From Brasenia schreberi (lineage: Eukaryota; Streptophyta; Magnoliopsida; Nymphaeales; Cabombaceae), in contig JAYKKT010000046.1 of the NCBI GenBank assembly GCA_036023115.1, positions 7,660,501 to 7,724,500 of the forward strand: a stretch of DNA of 64,000 bases. Direction: 5' to 3'. A program made the translations under genes and the position numbers. Below are positions 13,577 through 24,439 of this stretch, in pieces; the first letter of the stretch is position 1, and each line of letters starts with the position of its first letter. A model generated the notes under the pieces. That model worked only from the letters and a program-made list of their open reading frames with translations. It searched no databases and was not told where the DNA came from.

Positions 13577-15900
13577 TATATATGCTAAAATATCAATTAA
13601 ATGAACATCCGTGCCCTCAGTGTCTTGGTTATATATATATATAATACTTTTTGAAGTTTAGGAACAAAGGTTGTATTGGGAAGCAGCAGGTGAAGGGCAG
13701 AAACGAGTTAAACAACCTGAACATAAGTTGTTTCCTTTTATTTCAAAATCTCCGTTCAAACTAAGCAAGCTGAATTTCACACGAACTTATACTACTACTA
13801 ATCGGGTTCGAGGCGGGTTGGCTCACTATGGGAGTGAAGCTCTCTATTTTGCTCCATTCACAAAGCTTGAACTCGAGACCTTCCTTCAAGAGAACAAGTG
13901 CTGAACCACTTGAACGGACCAAACCTTGGTAATGCTTCGATCTTTTAATTACATTTAGATCCATCCACAAAGTGCGAGCCAAACTCGATCGACCTAGTCT
14001 CGAGTCGAACCTAGCCAAGGCACGAGCACTTAGATACATGGCCTGATTGGACTTTTCTTTTTTCTGTGTGCGGGTTTCTGAAAATTATGGTTTGTGGATC
14101 AGGCAATTGAAATTTTTGGTGGGGTTGAGCGTCTCTATCGCCTTTCTCTTGTGACCCTCTTTTGTTTGTTCTCCACTTTGTTCGTCTCCTTTTTTCCGCC
14201 CTCTTTGTGAGTGGAATTTAGTGCTCTCTCTTTTTCAACTTTCTTTATTTAAAGTGTCCAAAGAAAAACTAACAGCGGTTTGGAATTTTGCGGGTCCTTT
14301 GAGTTTCTTTTGATTAAAAAGACATAACTTTTATAAAGAGAAAAAAATGGCGCATTCAACTTTTTACAGAATTGATAGGGGCACATCTTTTTTACTATTT
14401 ACACTCTTTTTTTCTTAAATACCTAAAATATTTTCAAACATCATTTTTCTTCTTTCCTTTTCATGCAAATAGCATGATTTCTTTATTGTTCTTGATATCT
14501 TTCGGTAACTTCTTCAAGCTTCTCACAACCCTTTGAAGTCTTTTTTACATATTTTAGGTATTACGAATTTATATTCGATGTTTGAATAAAAAAGAAATGA
14601 ATCAAAGAAATAACGAACTAAAAAACCTTTAAATAATTTCATTGATTTGAAAAAACAACATAAAAACCATTTATTTGATATTGGGTTATTTATTACACAC
14701 GAAAAAGGGTATTGTCCTTAATTGAATTTTTCTTTTCTTTTTTATTGAATCGTCATAGTCAAAACAAAGATGTGGTTGAAACGTATCTCTCCATCTATAG
14801 TGGTTGAACCACATCTCTTCTTCTAGAGAGACACATCTCTCTATATAGGGAAACGTGGTTCAACCATGTCTCTACCAAACTCACGGTGACTTCATGTTTG
14901 TTGGATGAACAATATCAAATATAACCCAAAAAGTAAAATACGGTTGAATCCTTGAGCATACTTCTAAAAAACATAAACTACCTCATTAATCAAGCATACA
15001 AACCTCTTTTCTTCTTCTTGTTATTATGTATACAAGAAAAGATAGTGGAGCTTCGATGATATTGAATTATGGATCATCAAGTTATAGAATAAGGTGCCTA
15101 AAAGTAGAACAAACGATCACCTCAATGAGAAAGGAAGAGAGCTTGCAGCAAATGAGGGAAAAGAACGGCAAGAGAGGTGGTAGTAGTGTGAGAATTTTTG
15201 AAAATGAGTGAGGGTATTTTTGAAAAGCATGAGAAAAGGGGCGTGTTTAGTAATCTGAGGTGTACAAAGAGTAATTGTCATTTTTTGTTACTATTTGTAC
15301 ATCCCAAATTATTATGTACACCTTTTTTTATTGATTTCCAACATTAATGCTATTCCTTTTAAAAAAAATTACACTATCCCTACCTTCTCCTATGGTTCTT
15401 CTCTATTTTCTTTTTCGGATTCGATGGAAAATATTGTTGATTCTTTTAAGGATTTGTTAGTTTGTCAGTTATTTGATTCAATTGTTTTTCTTTCTCAAAT
15501 GTAAAATATAAATCGATAATACTTAAAATGTGTGAAAAAAGACTTCGAACGAAATCTTTAAGAAGTTTCTGGAAGCTGTTGAAAACTAAATTAGAATCAT
15601 AGTGTTTAGTGAGAAGAGAAATGACGTAAATTGTGTTAGAGGTAGGGTAGTTTGAGTATTTTTCAAAAAAAATGATGTGTGGTTAGTTAAAAGGATGTGC
15701 ACTTTATTAACTTTTAAGTATCGTACTGCATGCTATTTTGAATTTGATATTAAATATTTTATGTAATTAATTATCCCCATAAAGTCAATGATAAGAATAT
15801 AAAAACCATGTTTTCTAAAAAAATATTCTTTTAATGTTGTTATTTACTTAACATTGTGATAATAAGAATTTGACTTATCACAATATTTTTTTTGTTACAA
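12401..15900. other. Intergenic, no gene seen
   Basis: 12540-12780 is GC-richer upstream sequence of the zinc-finger gene. The rest is AT-rich. It holds a long microsatellite at 13501-13583. At about 14770-14875 there is a partly inverted sequence (gtggttgaaccac … gtggttcaacc). ORFs are short and unlike known proteins. Confidence 0.5.
13501..13583. repeat. Compound microsatellite (CT)n(AT)n
   Basis: A CT run of about 20 bases is followed by about 60 bases of AT with one small break near 13570. Confidence 0.9.
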
Positions 15901-15995
15901 TAAGAGGCCGAAGCCTAACACATGCACCCTTTGAGAGTTGAACTCTCCACCAACGCATCGGCTCTAGAGCACCCTGCCGTTGAGCTAAAACTCTT
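15901..15995 (-). mobile_element. tRNA-derived SINE-like element
   Basis: Read on the minus strand it shows an A-box-like TTAGCTCAACGGCAGG and, downstream, a B-box-like GAGTTCAACTCTC, the internal pol III promoter pair of a tRNA-derived SINE. A related copy in the same orientation is at 53586-53691. Confidence 0.55.
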
Positions 15996-16019
15996 CTTTT
16001 AGATGCCGACTTTTTACCT

Positions 16020-16105
16020 CCTTTTCTTGGTTGGTAAGCTAGGGGGTCTCTTAGAAGTTAAAGGTCATGAGTTCAATTCTGTGCATTGACATCAACTTCT
16101 CCATT
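16020..16105 (+). mobile_element. tRNA-derived SINE-like element
   Basis: It has an A-box-like gtaagctagggggtc and a B-box-like ggtcatgagttcaattc. This is the same layout as the clearer copy at 23244-23345. Confidence 0.5.
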
Positions 16106-16906
16106 ATACCCAAACAAAGTGCACCAGTCTCGTTATCGAACTCATGACCTTTAAATTGATGGTTGGAGTCGCCCCTACGCTCGAGAGCCACGGCTCTTTG
16201 TGCCCCATATAAGATTTTCGTCTGAAAGTAACTTTAAATCATACGGTCCGAAAAGTGTACAGTTATTTTGCTTTTGGACGAGAGGTCCGGAATTCAATTC
16301 CTGTAGGGGTCAGTTGTGCTCTTGTTTTACTCATCTTAGTGAAAGTTATATAAATTGAGAGAATATTTGAAAGATTTATAGCCACTCAATTTCAATCAAT
16401 ATTGTGGGAATTAGTTCTTGAATCGAATCGTTTTCTCGGAACAATTATAAGAACCTGCAGTTTTGATTGAACCGAATTGGCCTAAAATGGTAAACATAAA
16501 TACTGAAATTAAAATTTAATAATATTTATGAAAACCATATAAATAGGAAATTACAGAAATTTCTGTGTTATATCGAAGCCCTCTGGGTCCTTAGGCAGCC
16601 ATGATTAAGCTTGTAATAACTAAACCGACCCGGTACCTACACTGGGCAGCCAAAGTCAGGTCGGGTACGTGGTTGCACATGTCAATTTGCTGGTGTGTGT
16701 CCTACGTGACACGATCAGACACGAGAACATGACCAACACGAAATGGGTTGGTAACTACAACATCAAAAAGATTCTCTGTTCTCCCTAGATTACTCTATTT
16801 TCGCAATTAGAGAAACTCATAAATACATATCGTATACATCTATGATATACAAGTATTTTCCGTTTTGTCGCCATCGAAACAAGACAAGGCTCGCGTGGAT
16901 GAGGGA

Positions 16907-17072
16907 TACAATAATAACAACAACTAAGCCTTTTCCCATACTAGATGGGGTAAGCTACATGGATTCTTTGTTTCCATAGATCCCTATCATAATTTGTAGA
17001 ATTCATGATAAATAAGTCCGACAATGTTTTACGATGGCTGTCGAAAGCCTCACGCAACCCTCCTTTGTCCGG
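16907..17072 (-). mobile_element. RTE-tailed SINE-like element (5' truncated)
   Basis: On the minus strand it ends with the shared 3' end (ccatctagtatgggaaaagg) and a TTG-rich tail. Relative to the fuller copies at 17604 and 32283 it lacks the first 40-50 bases. Confidence 0.65.
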
Positions 17073-17603
17073 GCACTTTCCAGATAGGGGGTGTCTCGGA
17101 AAAAAACTTCATGTTGCAGGTCACAAGTTCACTTCAGAGTGCATGCATATCTGGTGGATGTCTAACTAACCCAGCTTGCCAATAAGGCTTTAAAAAAAAG
17201 GGCAAAGAGTCATTAAATCACAAGAATCAATGGGAACTTTCAGGTTCATGATCTTGACGCCACACCAAAAGCATGATCTAGTAGCTTTTGGAGGCAGTTA
17301 ACCAAAGAAGCGTATGATTACGTTACGTGCGCACTTAACTCATGCATATTGCATGATTCCAAACGACGTAATCAGATTTCTCAATTCTTTAATAAGAAGC
17401 AAAAAGAAAGTTAAAGTAAAATGAAGGGTTGTTGATTTTGAAGGCCATCCCAGGGTCGGGTTTGACCTACAACAAAATGGGTCGGTGTATTGGATCTTGA
17501 TCCATAATTATCAAGTCTATACCAGATCGAGGCAAACTCACTGGGTCAAGGCTGAGTGGGTTCACTGAGTGACTCTTGGTTGGGTTAGATTGATACTTGT
17601 TTA

Positions 17604-17826
17604 ACCAACAACAATAACTAAGCCCTTTCCCATACTAGATGGGGTCGGCTACATGGATTCTTTGTTTTCAAATAGCCCTATCATAATTTGTAGGATTCAT
17701 GTTAGATAAATCTGACAAAGTTTTATGCTTGCTGTCAAAAGCTTAACACAACCCTCCTCTATCTAGGCTTGGGACCGGCCAGGCAAGGGTGATCCCTTAC
17801 ATGGGTGGAGTTATTGATACTTATTT
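17604..17826 (-). mobile_element. RTE-tailed SINE-like element (full-length form)
   Basis: Read on the minus strand it begins ATAACTCCACCCATGTAAGG, has a B-box-like GGTCCCAAGCC about 40 bases in, and ends with the shared LINE 3' end and a TTG/TTA-rich tail; about 220 bp. The copy at 32283-32495 starts at the same base. A shared start point argues for a SINE rather than randomly truncated LINEs. It resembles the plant Au SINE class, an identification made from memory. Confidence 0.65.
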
Positions 17827-18409
17827 AACCATTTTTTTAATTAAAAACACACAATATTCAACACACTAATTGAAATATGTTAAGCCTCAAACAAAAATAT
17901 CACCAAATAAAGCATTAAGAATGGAAAGTCTAATTGGAACCCGGCAAAACCTTAAACTGAATTCGAAAACTACCAGACTCAGCTGATCGATAGATGGCTC
18001 GGTCGACCCAAACATGTCAAGGCCAAAATCCACAACCTACCCTGGTTTATGAGGACGAGTCACTGACCCAGTTGATGGCGGTTGTGGTAATCGAGTTTGC
18101 CAACTATGGTCATTCTTCCAATCAAAGTTGGCTCCTTTTTTTTTATCATAGAGGCATTAGCTGATTAGACTTATGGAGTAAGGAAAGCTTAAGAAAATCC
18201 AAGCACAAATGCCAGCACATTTTTTGAATAAAAAAATCAAATTAAATCTTAAAATGGGTACAAGGTAGGTCCTACGAATAGATACTGATTCAAATCCAAA
18301 AATAATTGGGCAATGGCATCCTTATTATGCTTTCCTACTTTTAAAGATGTGAATTTGAATAGACTAAATCATCATCTTGTAAGAAAAAAAATAGGCCGTG
18401 TTGTAAAAA
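17827..18409. other. Intergenic, no gene seen
   Basis: AT-rich sequence with a patch of ccggt/gaacc-type motifs near 17940-18070. Nothing else recognised. Confidence 0.5.
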
Positions 18410-20395
18410 TTGCAAGGTAATTGTAAGAGAAATCTTAACTACTCAACATCAAATTTTAGTAATGAATTTTCAAGTAAAAAAGTGGACAAAGAAGAATAGA
18501 GTGCATAGAGTTATTCATACTAGATGGTGATACCTCAAATGTGAGAAAGAAGATATATTTAAACAGAAAATTTTTCAATGAGATACTTTAAATTATATAG
18601 GTACACCTTCTGATATGTGGAACAAGATGACTATTTAGAGAAGTGACAAAATGTGTTGGACGAATCTAAGGGAGGTGCACAAAAAGAAGCTTTGTGGTGG
18701 AGTGAAGTGATGCAAGATAAAATCAATGTAAAGAAAGCATGTTACAAATTGCATTATGCTAAGAGAACTAGTGAAAATTGAAAAACTTATCAGAAAGCAA
18801 AGAAAGAAGCAAAAAAATCGTTAGTAAAGCAAAAGTCAAATTTTAAGAGGATTTATATAAAAAGTTTAACTCAAAAAAGGTGAAATAGATATTTTTAGGA
18901 TAGTTAAGCCTAGAGATAAGAAAACTAAAAATCTTACTTTTGTTAGATGCATCAAAGATGAGGATGAGAAGATTATAGTAAAAAATGATTATATAAAATA
19001 GATAAAAAAATTTATTTTTATAAGTTTTTTAGTGAAAATACATATGATAGTATTAACTTAAGAGAGTTGGCTAAATAAAAAAAGTATATAAACTGAAATT
19101 TCTATGAGTGTATTCAAAAAACAAAGTCAAAGAGGCTCTTAAATATATAAAGGTTGATAAATCTTTAGGACGAGACAATATTCTTATAGAACTATCGAAA
19201 TTTTTAGGAGAGATAGGGCTCACAAGACTATTTAATGAAATATAGAGAACCCATAAAATGCTTCAGGAATGGAGCGCGAGTACACTTATACCCATATATA
19301 AGAACAAGATAGACATTCAGAATTATGCGAATTATTGAGGCATCAAGTTAATGAGTTATACTATAAAATTACGAGAAAGAATTATCGAACTTAGGTTAAG
19401 ACAAGTATCGAGTACAACAAATAACTAATTCAGATTCATACTCGACAGATCTACTATTGAAGCGATTCACATATTCAAACATCTTATGGAATATTTTAGA
19501 GCAAAAAAGAGCCTTCATATTATATTTATTGATTTAGAGAAATCTTACGATAGGGTACCAAGAAATGTTCTTTGTAAAACTTTAGAAAAGAGAGGTATCT
19601 CATTAACATACAAAAATCTTATAAGAGACACGTACGATGGCGCAAAAATGTGTGAGGACTCCTGAAGGAATGAAAAACTCCTTTAAAGTTAATATTGAGT
19701 TACATCAGGGATTAACAAAATATATTCAAGATGAATGTGTTAGTGAATGAATCTAAGAACAAAGTTAATACGAAATTGTAACTATGGAGATAAATGTTAG
19801 AAAGTAAAGGCTTTTGGCTTAGTAGAACCAAGGCAAAATATATGGAATGTAAGGTTGATCACTTGGGTACTTTAGAGGAAATAGAGATTAAGATTGACAT
19901 ATATTACATCACTCACAAGGAAAGATTTAAATACCTAGGATCAATTTTTAAAAGTGATGGAAAAATTGATGGAAATGTTATACATAGAATTAACGGTTGG
20001 TTAAAATGAAGAGGGTCATCAGGTATTTGATGTGATAAGAAGATATGATTAAAGTTGAAGATAAATATTATAGAGTAACAATTAGACGTGCTATGTTTTA
20101 TGGTTTTGAGTGTTGGGCAATTAATCATCTAACATATGCAAAAGATGTTTGTAATATAAATAAAGATGTTGAGATGAATGAACGATCACACAAGAAAAGA
20201 CCATATACATAATGAGGTTATTATAAACAAATTAGGAGTAGCACAAAAGAAGAGAAAATGAGAGAAAATCATTTAAAATGGTTTTGTCATGTAGAAAGAC
20301 AACCCAAGGATGCTCCTGTAAGAAAATATGAAAAGCTAGATTGTAAAAATATTAAAAGAAAAAGAAAATACCATGAACAAAGGAGGAACATATAA
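18410..20395 (+). mobile_element. Decayed RTE-type LINE (linker and reverse transcriptase)
   Basis: Conceptual translation in shifting frames gives plant RTE landmarks in order: a 'KKW.KKNR' segment near 18480, the linker with 'K..LWW' type residues and 'KIN.KKACYK' near 18690-18750, RT motif FIDLEKSYDRVPR at about 19525-19565, and the C-terminal 'KYLGSIF.SDGKID' region at 19910-19970 (an open 71-codon piece). Between the 'HQG' motif and 'IQDE' near 19710 a block is deleted that should hold the catalytic (F/Y)ADD box, so the enzyme is dead. Stops and frameshifts are frequent. The element ends without the usual TTG tail. RTE LINEs copy themselves by target-primed reverse transcription. Confidence 0.8.
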
Positions 20396-21087
20396 CATAG
20401 GCGGAAGAAGAGAGAATGTTCACGAGTATGTAAGTGATTAGGGAGCCCTAATCGCTTACTTATAGATTGTGTGTTGGATCACAGATCATGAATTTGATCC
20501 AAACACCTCACCTCTTTGTCTTGTAACCATTCTCGCGTAAATAATCTTGATCGTTAAATCAAAAGTTTTTCGTATAAAAAGATAAACGAAAAACAATTCC
20601 TAAACCCTAAAGATTTTTTTTTATTAAGAGCATAACTAGAACTGTATTTCGAGTTCTGTATTGCTTGGCCTCGTAATCAAACACCTCCTCATTAGTGTAA
20701 TCATACTCAAACGGCTCTGGTTCCACCTTCAATTGAACCGGAATCGGTGGTTGCACAAAGCTGCTTCCTTTTTTTATTTCGTAATTTTAATGATGTTTTC
20801 CCATTCCAGGCAGTGTAGTCCTCGAACCAAAATAGGAACTGGAACCAACGGCTCTGAAGAAGAACCGACTCAGTCTCAGTTTGTTTGTGATTCCTGGTTC
20901 CAAGTTCGACTCCAGGGTGAGCATCTGATAGAAGTTGTTTGTGTAACCTAACTTGCTTATGAAGAAGAAGAATTTCTGCAGAAATGCTTGATGAATCAGC
21001 AACACTAGATCACAGATCTGAGTTGGGTATGGTTTGGGTTTACCTTACCAGGTTCAGATCTGGGTGGACTCAAGAAACCCAACAAAA

Positions 21088-21520
21088 GTTGGGCCGCAGG
21101 ACTGAACCGGATAAAATCGTGTGCCAGAGTGTGTACACGGCCGATCAGGACCCAACCCTGAAACTAGACAGGTCAGGTATGGGTTTTTTAAAAAGAAAGG
21201 ACCGAGAAGACAATGGGTTGAGTCAGTGTCGACCCACCTTTTACCTGAACCCAAAGTGACTCAACCCGACCCGAACAACTTACCCGATTTTCCACCCTAG
21301 GATAAAGTTGGGCCATATCCAGGCCCGAACTAGATACAATTGCGTGTGCGAGTGTGTACATGGCCAATAAGGACCCAGCCCCGAAACTAGACAGGTCAGG
21401 TATGGGTCTTTTGAAAAGAAAGGACCGAGAAACAATGGGTTGATTTAGTGTCGACCCATTTTTCACCTGAACCCAAAGTGACTCGACCAAAACTACGGCA
21501 ACCTACCCGATTTTCAACCC
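21088..21520. repeat. Tandem direct repeat, two copies, period about 219 bp
   Basis: The segment from gttgggcc at 21088 recurs from 21307. Each copy contains gtgtgtacacggcc/gtgtgtacatggcc, gaaactagacaggtcaggta, aagaaaggaccgaga, gtcgaccca and acctgaacccaaagtgactc in the same order. The copies differ at scattered positions. Confidence 0.8.
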
Positions 21521-22977
21521 CTAGATAATATCATAGTTTTTTCTTTTCAGTAGCACTTCAAGAAGTTAAAGTGTACATTTAAGATGCAGACAGATCCAAG
21601 CATTTCTATTTTTGGTACAACGGGGAGGCCCAAACCAGATGCACACCCAGGGTGTTGAACTCATACCCTTCAACTCATCTAGCTGAGACCTTCGCATCGT
21701 CGGCCTAGACCGGGTTCCCCTTAAGCAAGGTCTTGAGTTCAAGAACCAGCGCTCGGAGAGCGTCACACCAATAACAGGCTGACCCAGCTCAAACCGGATC
21801 CTCTTGGATGGTGAACTTGAAGAATTGGGCTCCAGTTCTGCTCCCTTCGGTGCTTTCATGTGCTGAGCAGGAACCCGGACCATGGTACAAATTGGCCCGA
21901 CTAACAAATCGACGAGGGCCGTTCATCGGCTCATGCCATAAGATTAACCTTGCCAAACCACTGTTAGCACGTTTCTTCTAGGAAAGAAGCCCAACTCAAT
22001 TTGATGGAGACAGAAGCATATTCTTCTTTGAGATTCAGACAGTTCTGTGGCGTAGAAAGGAAAAGGAAAAAGAAACTTAGACATGGTCGGTTCTGGTTTT
22101 TCTAGAACCAGGAATCGGAACCAAACCATGGCCAGGACGGTTCTTGTTCTAGTTTGCATCCTACACAGCTCAAAACCAGGAAAAATAAATTGAAATATTG
22201 AAATTTAAGATAAATAAAGAGTATGAGAACGACAATTTTGATCTGCTGGTCCTGACCTAGTTCCGGTTCTATAGAAGGTAGAACCGGAACTGAACCAAGT
22301 AGTCTCCAGGATAACTACCAATGATAACTACCACCGGTGACAGAAAGCAGCATCTAACCCGAAGAGGAACATAACATGAAGGGTCCAGGATTTTAAAAGT
22401 TATCTCAAGTTTGATAAATGTGAAAAATATGGTTCTACGATTTATTTGTCCTGCTTGCTGTATAAAGGAAATTTGAATTTATTTACTTATATAGAGCATA
22501 GCTTCAGTGACATTTATAAATATTCATTACGAGACAGTGTGACAAGAGTTTGCATTGATTTCTTGTTCTATGAGATGCATTCTTTTTCTTCTTTTGGGTC
22601 TAAAACCACAGGTATCTGGAAGCTCCCAAGGACCTCCACTAATCCAGTTCGAGCATGGATTGACCGCCCACTTTCGGGGTAAACCTCGCCGAGCCCTGGT
22701 TTCGAGACTTTGCTTAAGAGGAACAAATGCAGAACCACATAAACCAACCAAGCGTTGGTTAGATAAAGTGACACAATTTTAGAAGAGATGATGTGCAATT
22801 TTACCTTCAGAATTTTGAGATAAGTAATTATACTCACAAGGTTACATTCACTTGATAAAAATCTTCAATGTTATTCAATTGAATTATTCTACCTTATTAT
22901 ATAATTGTTAATGACTTATATTAAAAACCACTCATCACATCAACCTGCAAATCCCTACTGATCCATCAAAATTTCGC

Positions 22978-23020
<43 letters not shown>

Positions 23021-23243
23021 ACTACGGAGACGTTTAAATTGGTTTGCCGGCAGCTTCTTCTTTAATAAACTCATTAGGCAAACACTTTGATCAATGGACA
23101 AAGTTGTGAAACTCAACTCACTTTCCTGTACAACTTAGTTCCTTTCATTCGTGTCTTCTGAATCTTAGGAGAATGGTGAATTTAAGGACTAAATAATGGC
23201 CAAATTATGTAATTTAGAAACTTAACCTTTATTGCACAATAAG

Positions 23244-23345
23244 CAATAGCTCACCTGGCTAGGGGGTCAACTCACAAGACGAAGGTCATCAGTTCGACAC
23301 CAGGGCCATGCACTGACTTCAGCCTCCCATTGTACAAAAAAAAAC
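23244..23345 (+). mobile_element. tRNA-derived SINE
   Basis: A-box-like tagctcacctggctaggggg, then B-box-like ggtcatcagttcgacacc, and about 60 bases later an A-rich 3' end. The body is about 100 bp. This is the clearest member of a family also seen at 16020, 23955, 34395, 63335 and 63445. Confidence 0.6.
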
Positions 23346-23954
23346 TTTTCTTGTACATTGATCATCTCAACAGGTGATCAATGGAAGGGCCTAACTTTTC
23401 CATTATCCCGCAAGTAGACTTTGCTTGGCATTATTTAATATGTAAATCACATCCCTTGGAGGAAGCACAACTCTCTAAATGTAAAGGCCATGAATTAATA
23501 ATCAAGCATGACATGGGAGCATATTAGTAGAATTTCTTAGGCCAAGCAAAACGTCAATTTGATGGCGTCAAGACCAAGCTGTGGTACATAGATAAGTATA
23601 TTCTTTGTTGATACTTAAAGAGTTAAAGCGACTCTTCGTGCTGTTTGTCAAGAACTGAGAGATTTTCTTTAACTCTCATGGTGTTTGTATTAGAATTAAT
23701 GATCACAAAGCATTTGATCATTTGTTTCTCACACTTTTTGTGCTTTACTTGGGCTAATTGGTAGTGTCATGATGAAAGGTTTCACAACTTCCTGCTAGAG
23801 CTTTGATTGAATCTATTGCCTTGCAAGTCCTATTGTCAAACTTGTCACTCCCCTCTCGCTGGAGTTCTGTTTTGACCATTGAAATTTGGCTCTTTTGGCA
23901 GTCTTTGAATCCTTTATTTCTTATGAATGGTTATTTTGTTACAGTGGAGAGTTT

Positions 23955-24035
23955 GAAGCCAGGTATGTACCTCCCGGGTATCAAACTCACGACCTTCATC
24001 TTGTGAGTCGAGCCCTCAGACAAGTCAGCTAATGC
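23955..24035 (-). mobile_element. tRNA-derived SINE fragment
   Basis: On the minus strand it reads TTAGCTGACTTGTCTGAGGG … CACAAGATGAAGGTCGTGAG followed by TTTGATACC. These are the A-box and B-box blocks of the family seen at 23244. Confidence 0.55.
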
Positions 24036-24205
24036 CACGAGTGTTTCGATTAATGTTTTCTGTCCCTTTTATTTCGTTAAAATGCTTTGTTTGGGATGGA
24101 CGAGACTAAGAAAGGTTGTAGCTTTCATGAGAATTTCGCTGTCGTTGGTTTGCCGTTTGTAACGTTATCTTGAGACTACCGTTGTAAAAGTTAACGTCTA
24201 CCCCC

Positions 24206-24358
24206 GTCTCTCTCTCTCTCTCTCTCTCTCTGTACATCCCATTTTCCTTTCCATCTCATGCGTTATTTTGACGCTTGCTGTTTCGAGTTTCAATCCCGCC
24301 AAATTACTTTATTACATCGCATGATCAAAGCAAATCACCATCCGACGTGCTACCACCG

Positions 24359-24389
<31 letters not shown>

Positions 24390-24439
24390 AACGATTGTTC
24401 GCCTGCAGATGGTGGCAGAGAGAGAATCAAAATGGTACG
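24206..24439 (+). promoter_or_regulatory. Upstream/5'UTR region of the kinase pseudogene with CT and CA microsatellites
   Basis: (CT)n at about 24206-24231 and (TC)n(AC)n at 24359-24389 lie just upstream of the first ATG. Pyrimidine-rich leaders are common in plant 5'UTRs. No TATA box is obvious. Confidence 0.35.

Larger units (their letters stand above)
20396..24205. other. Intergenic repeat mosaic
   Basis: No gene seen. It contains a near-perfect hairpin at 20430-20459, a two-copy tandem repeat at 21088-21520, and patches rich in ggttcc/ggaacc at 20700-20880, 22080-22145 and 22243-22300. Two related decayed repeat fragments lie at 21625-21760 and 22610-22760. Two tRNA-type SINEs and short CT/CA microsatellites (22980-23018) are also present. 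Confidence 0.5.
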
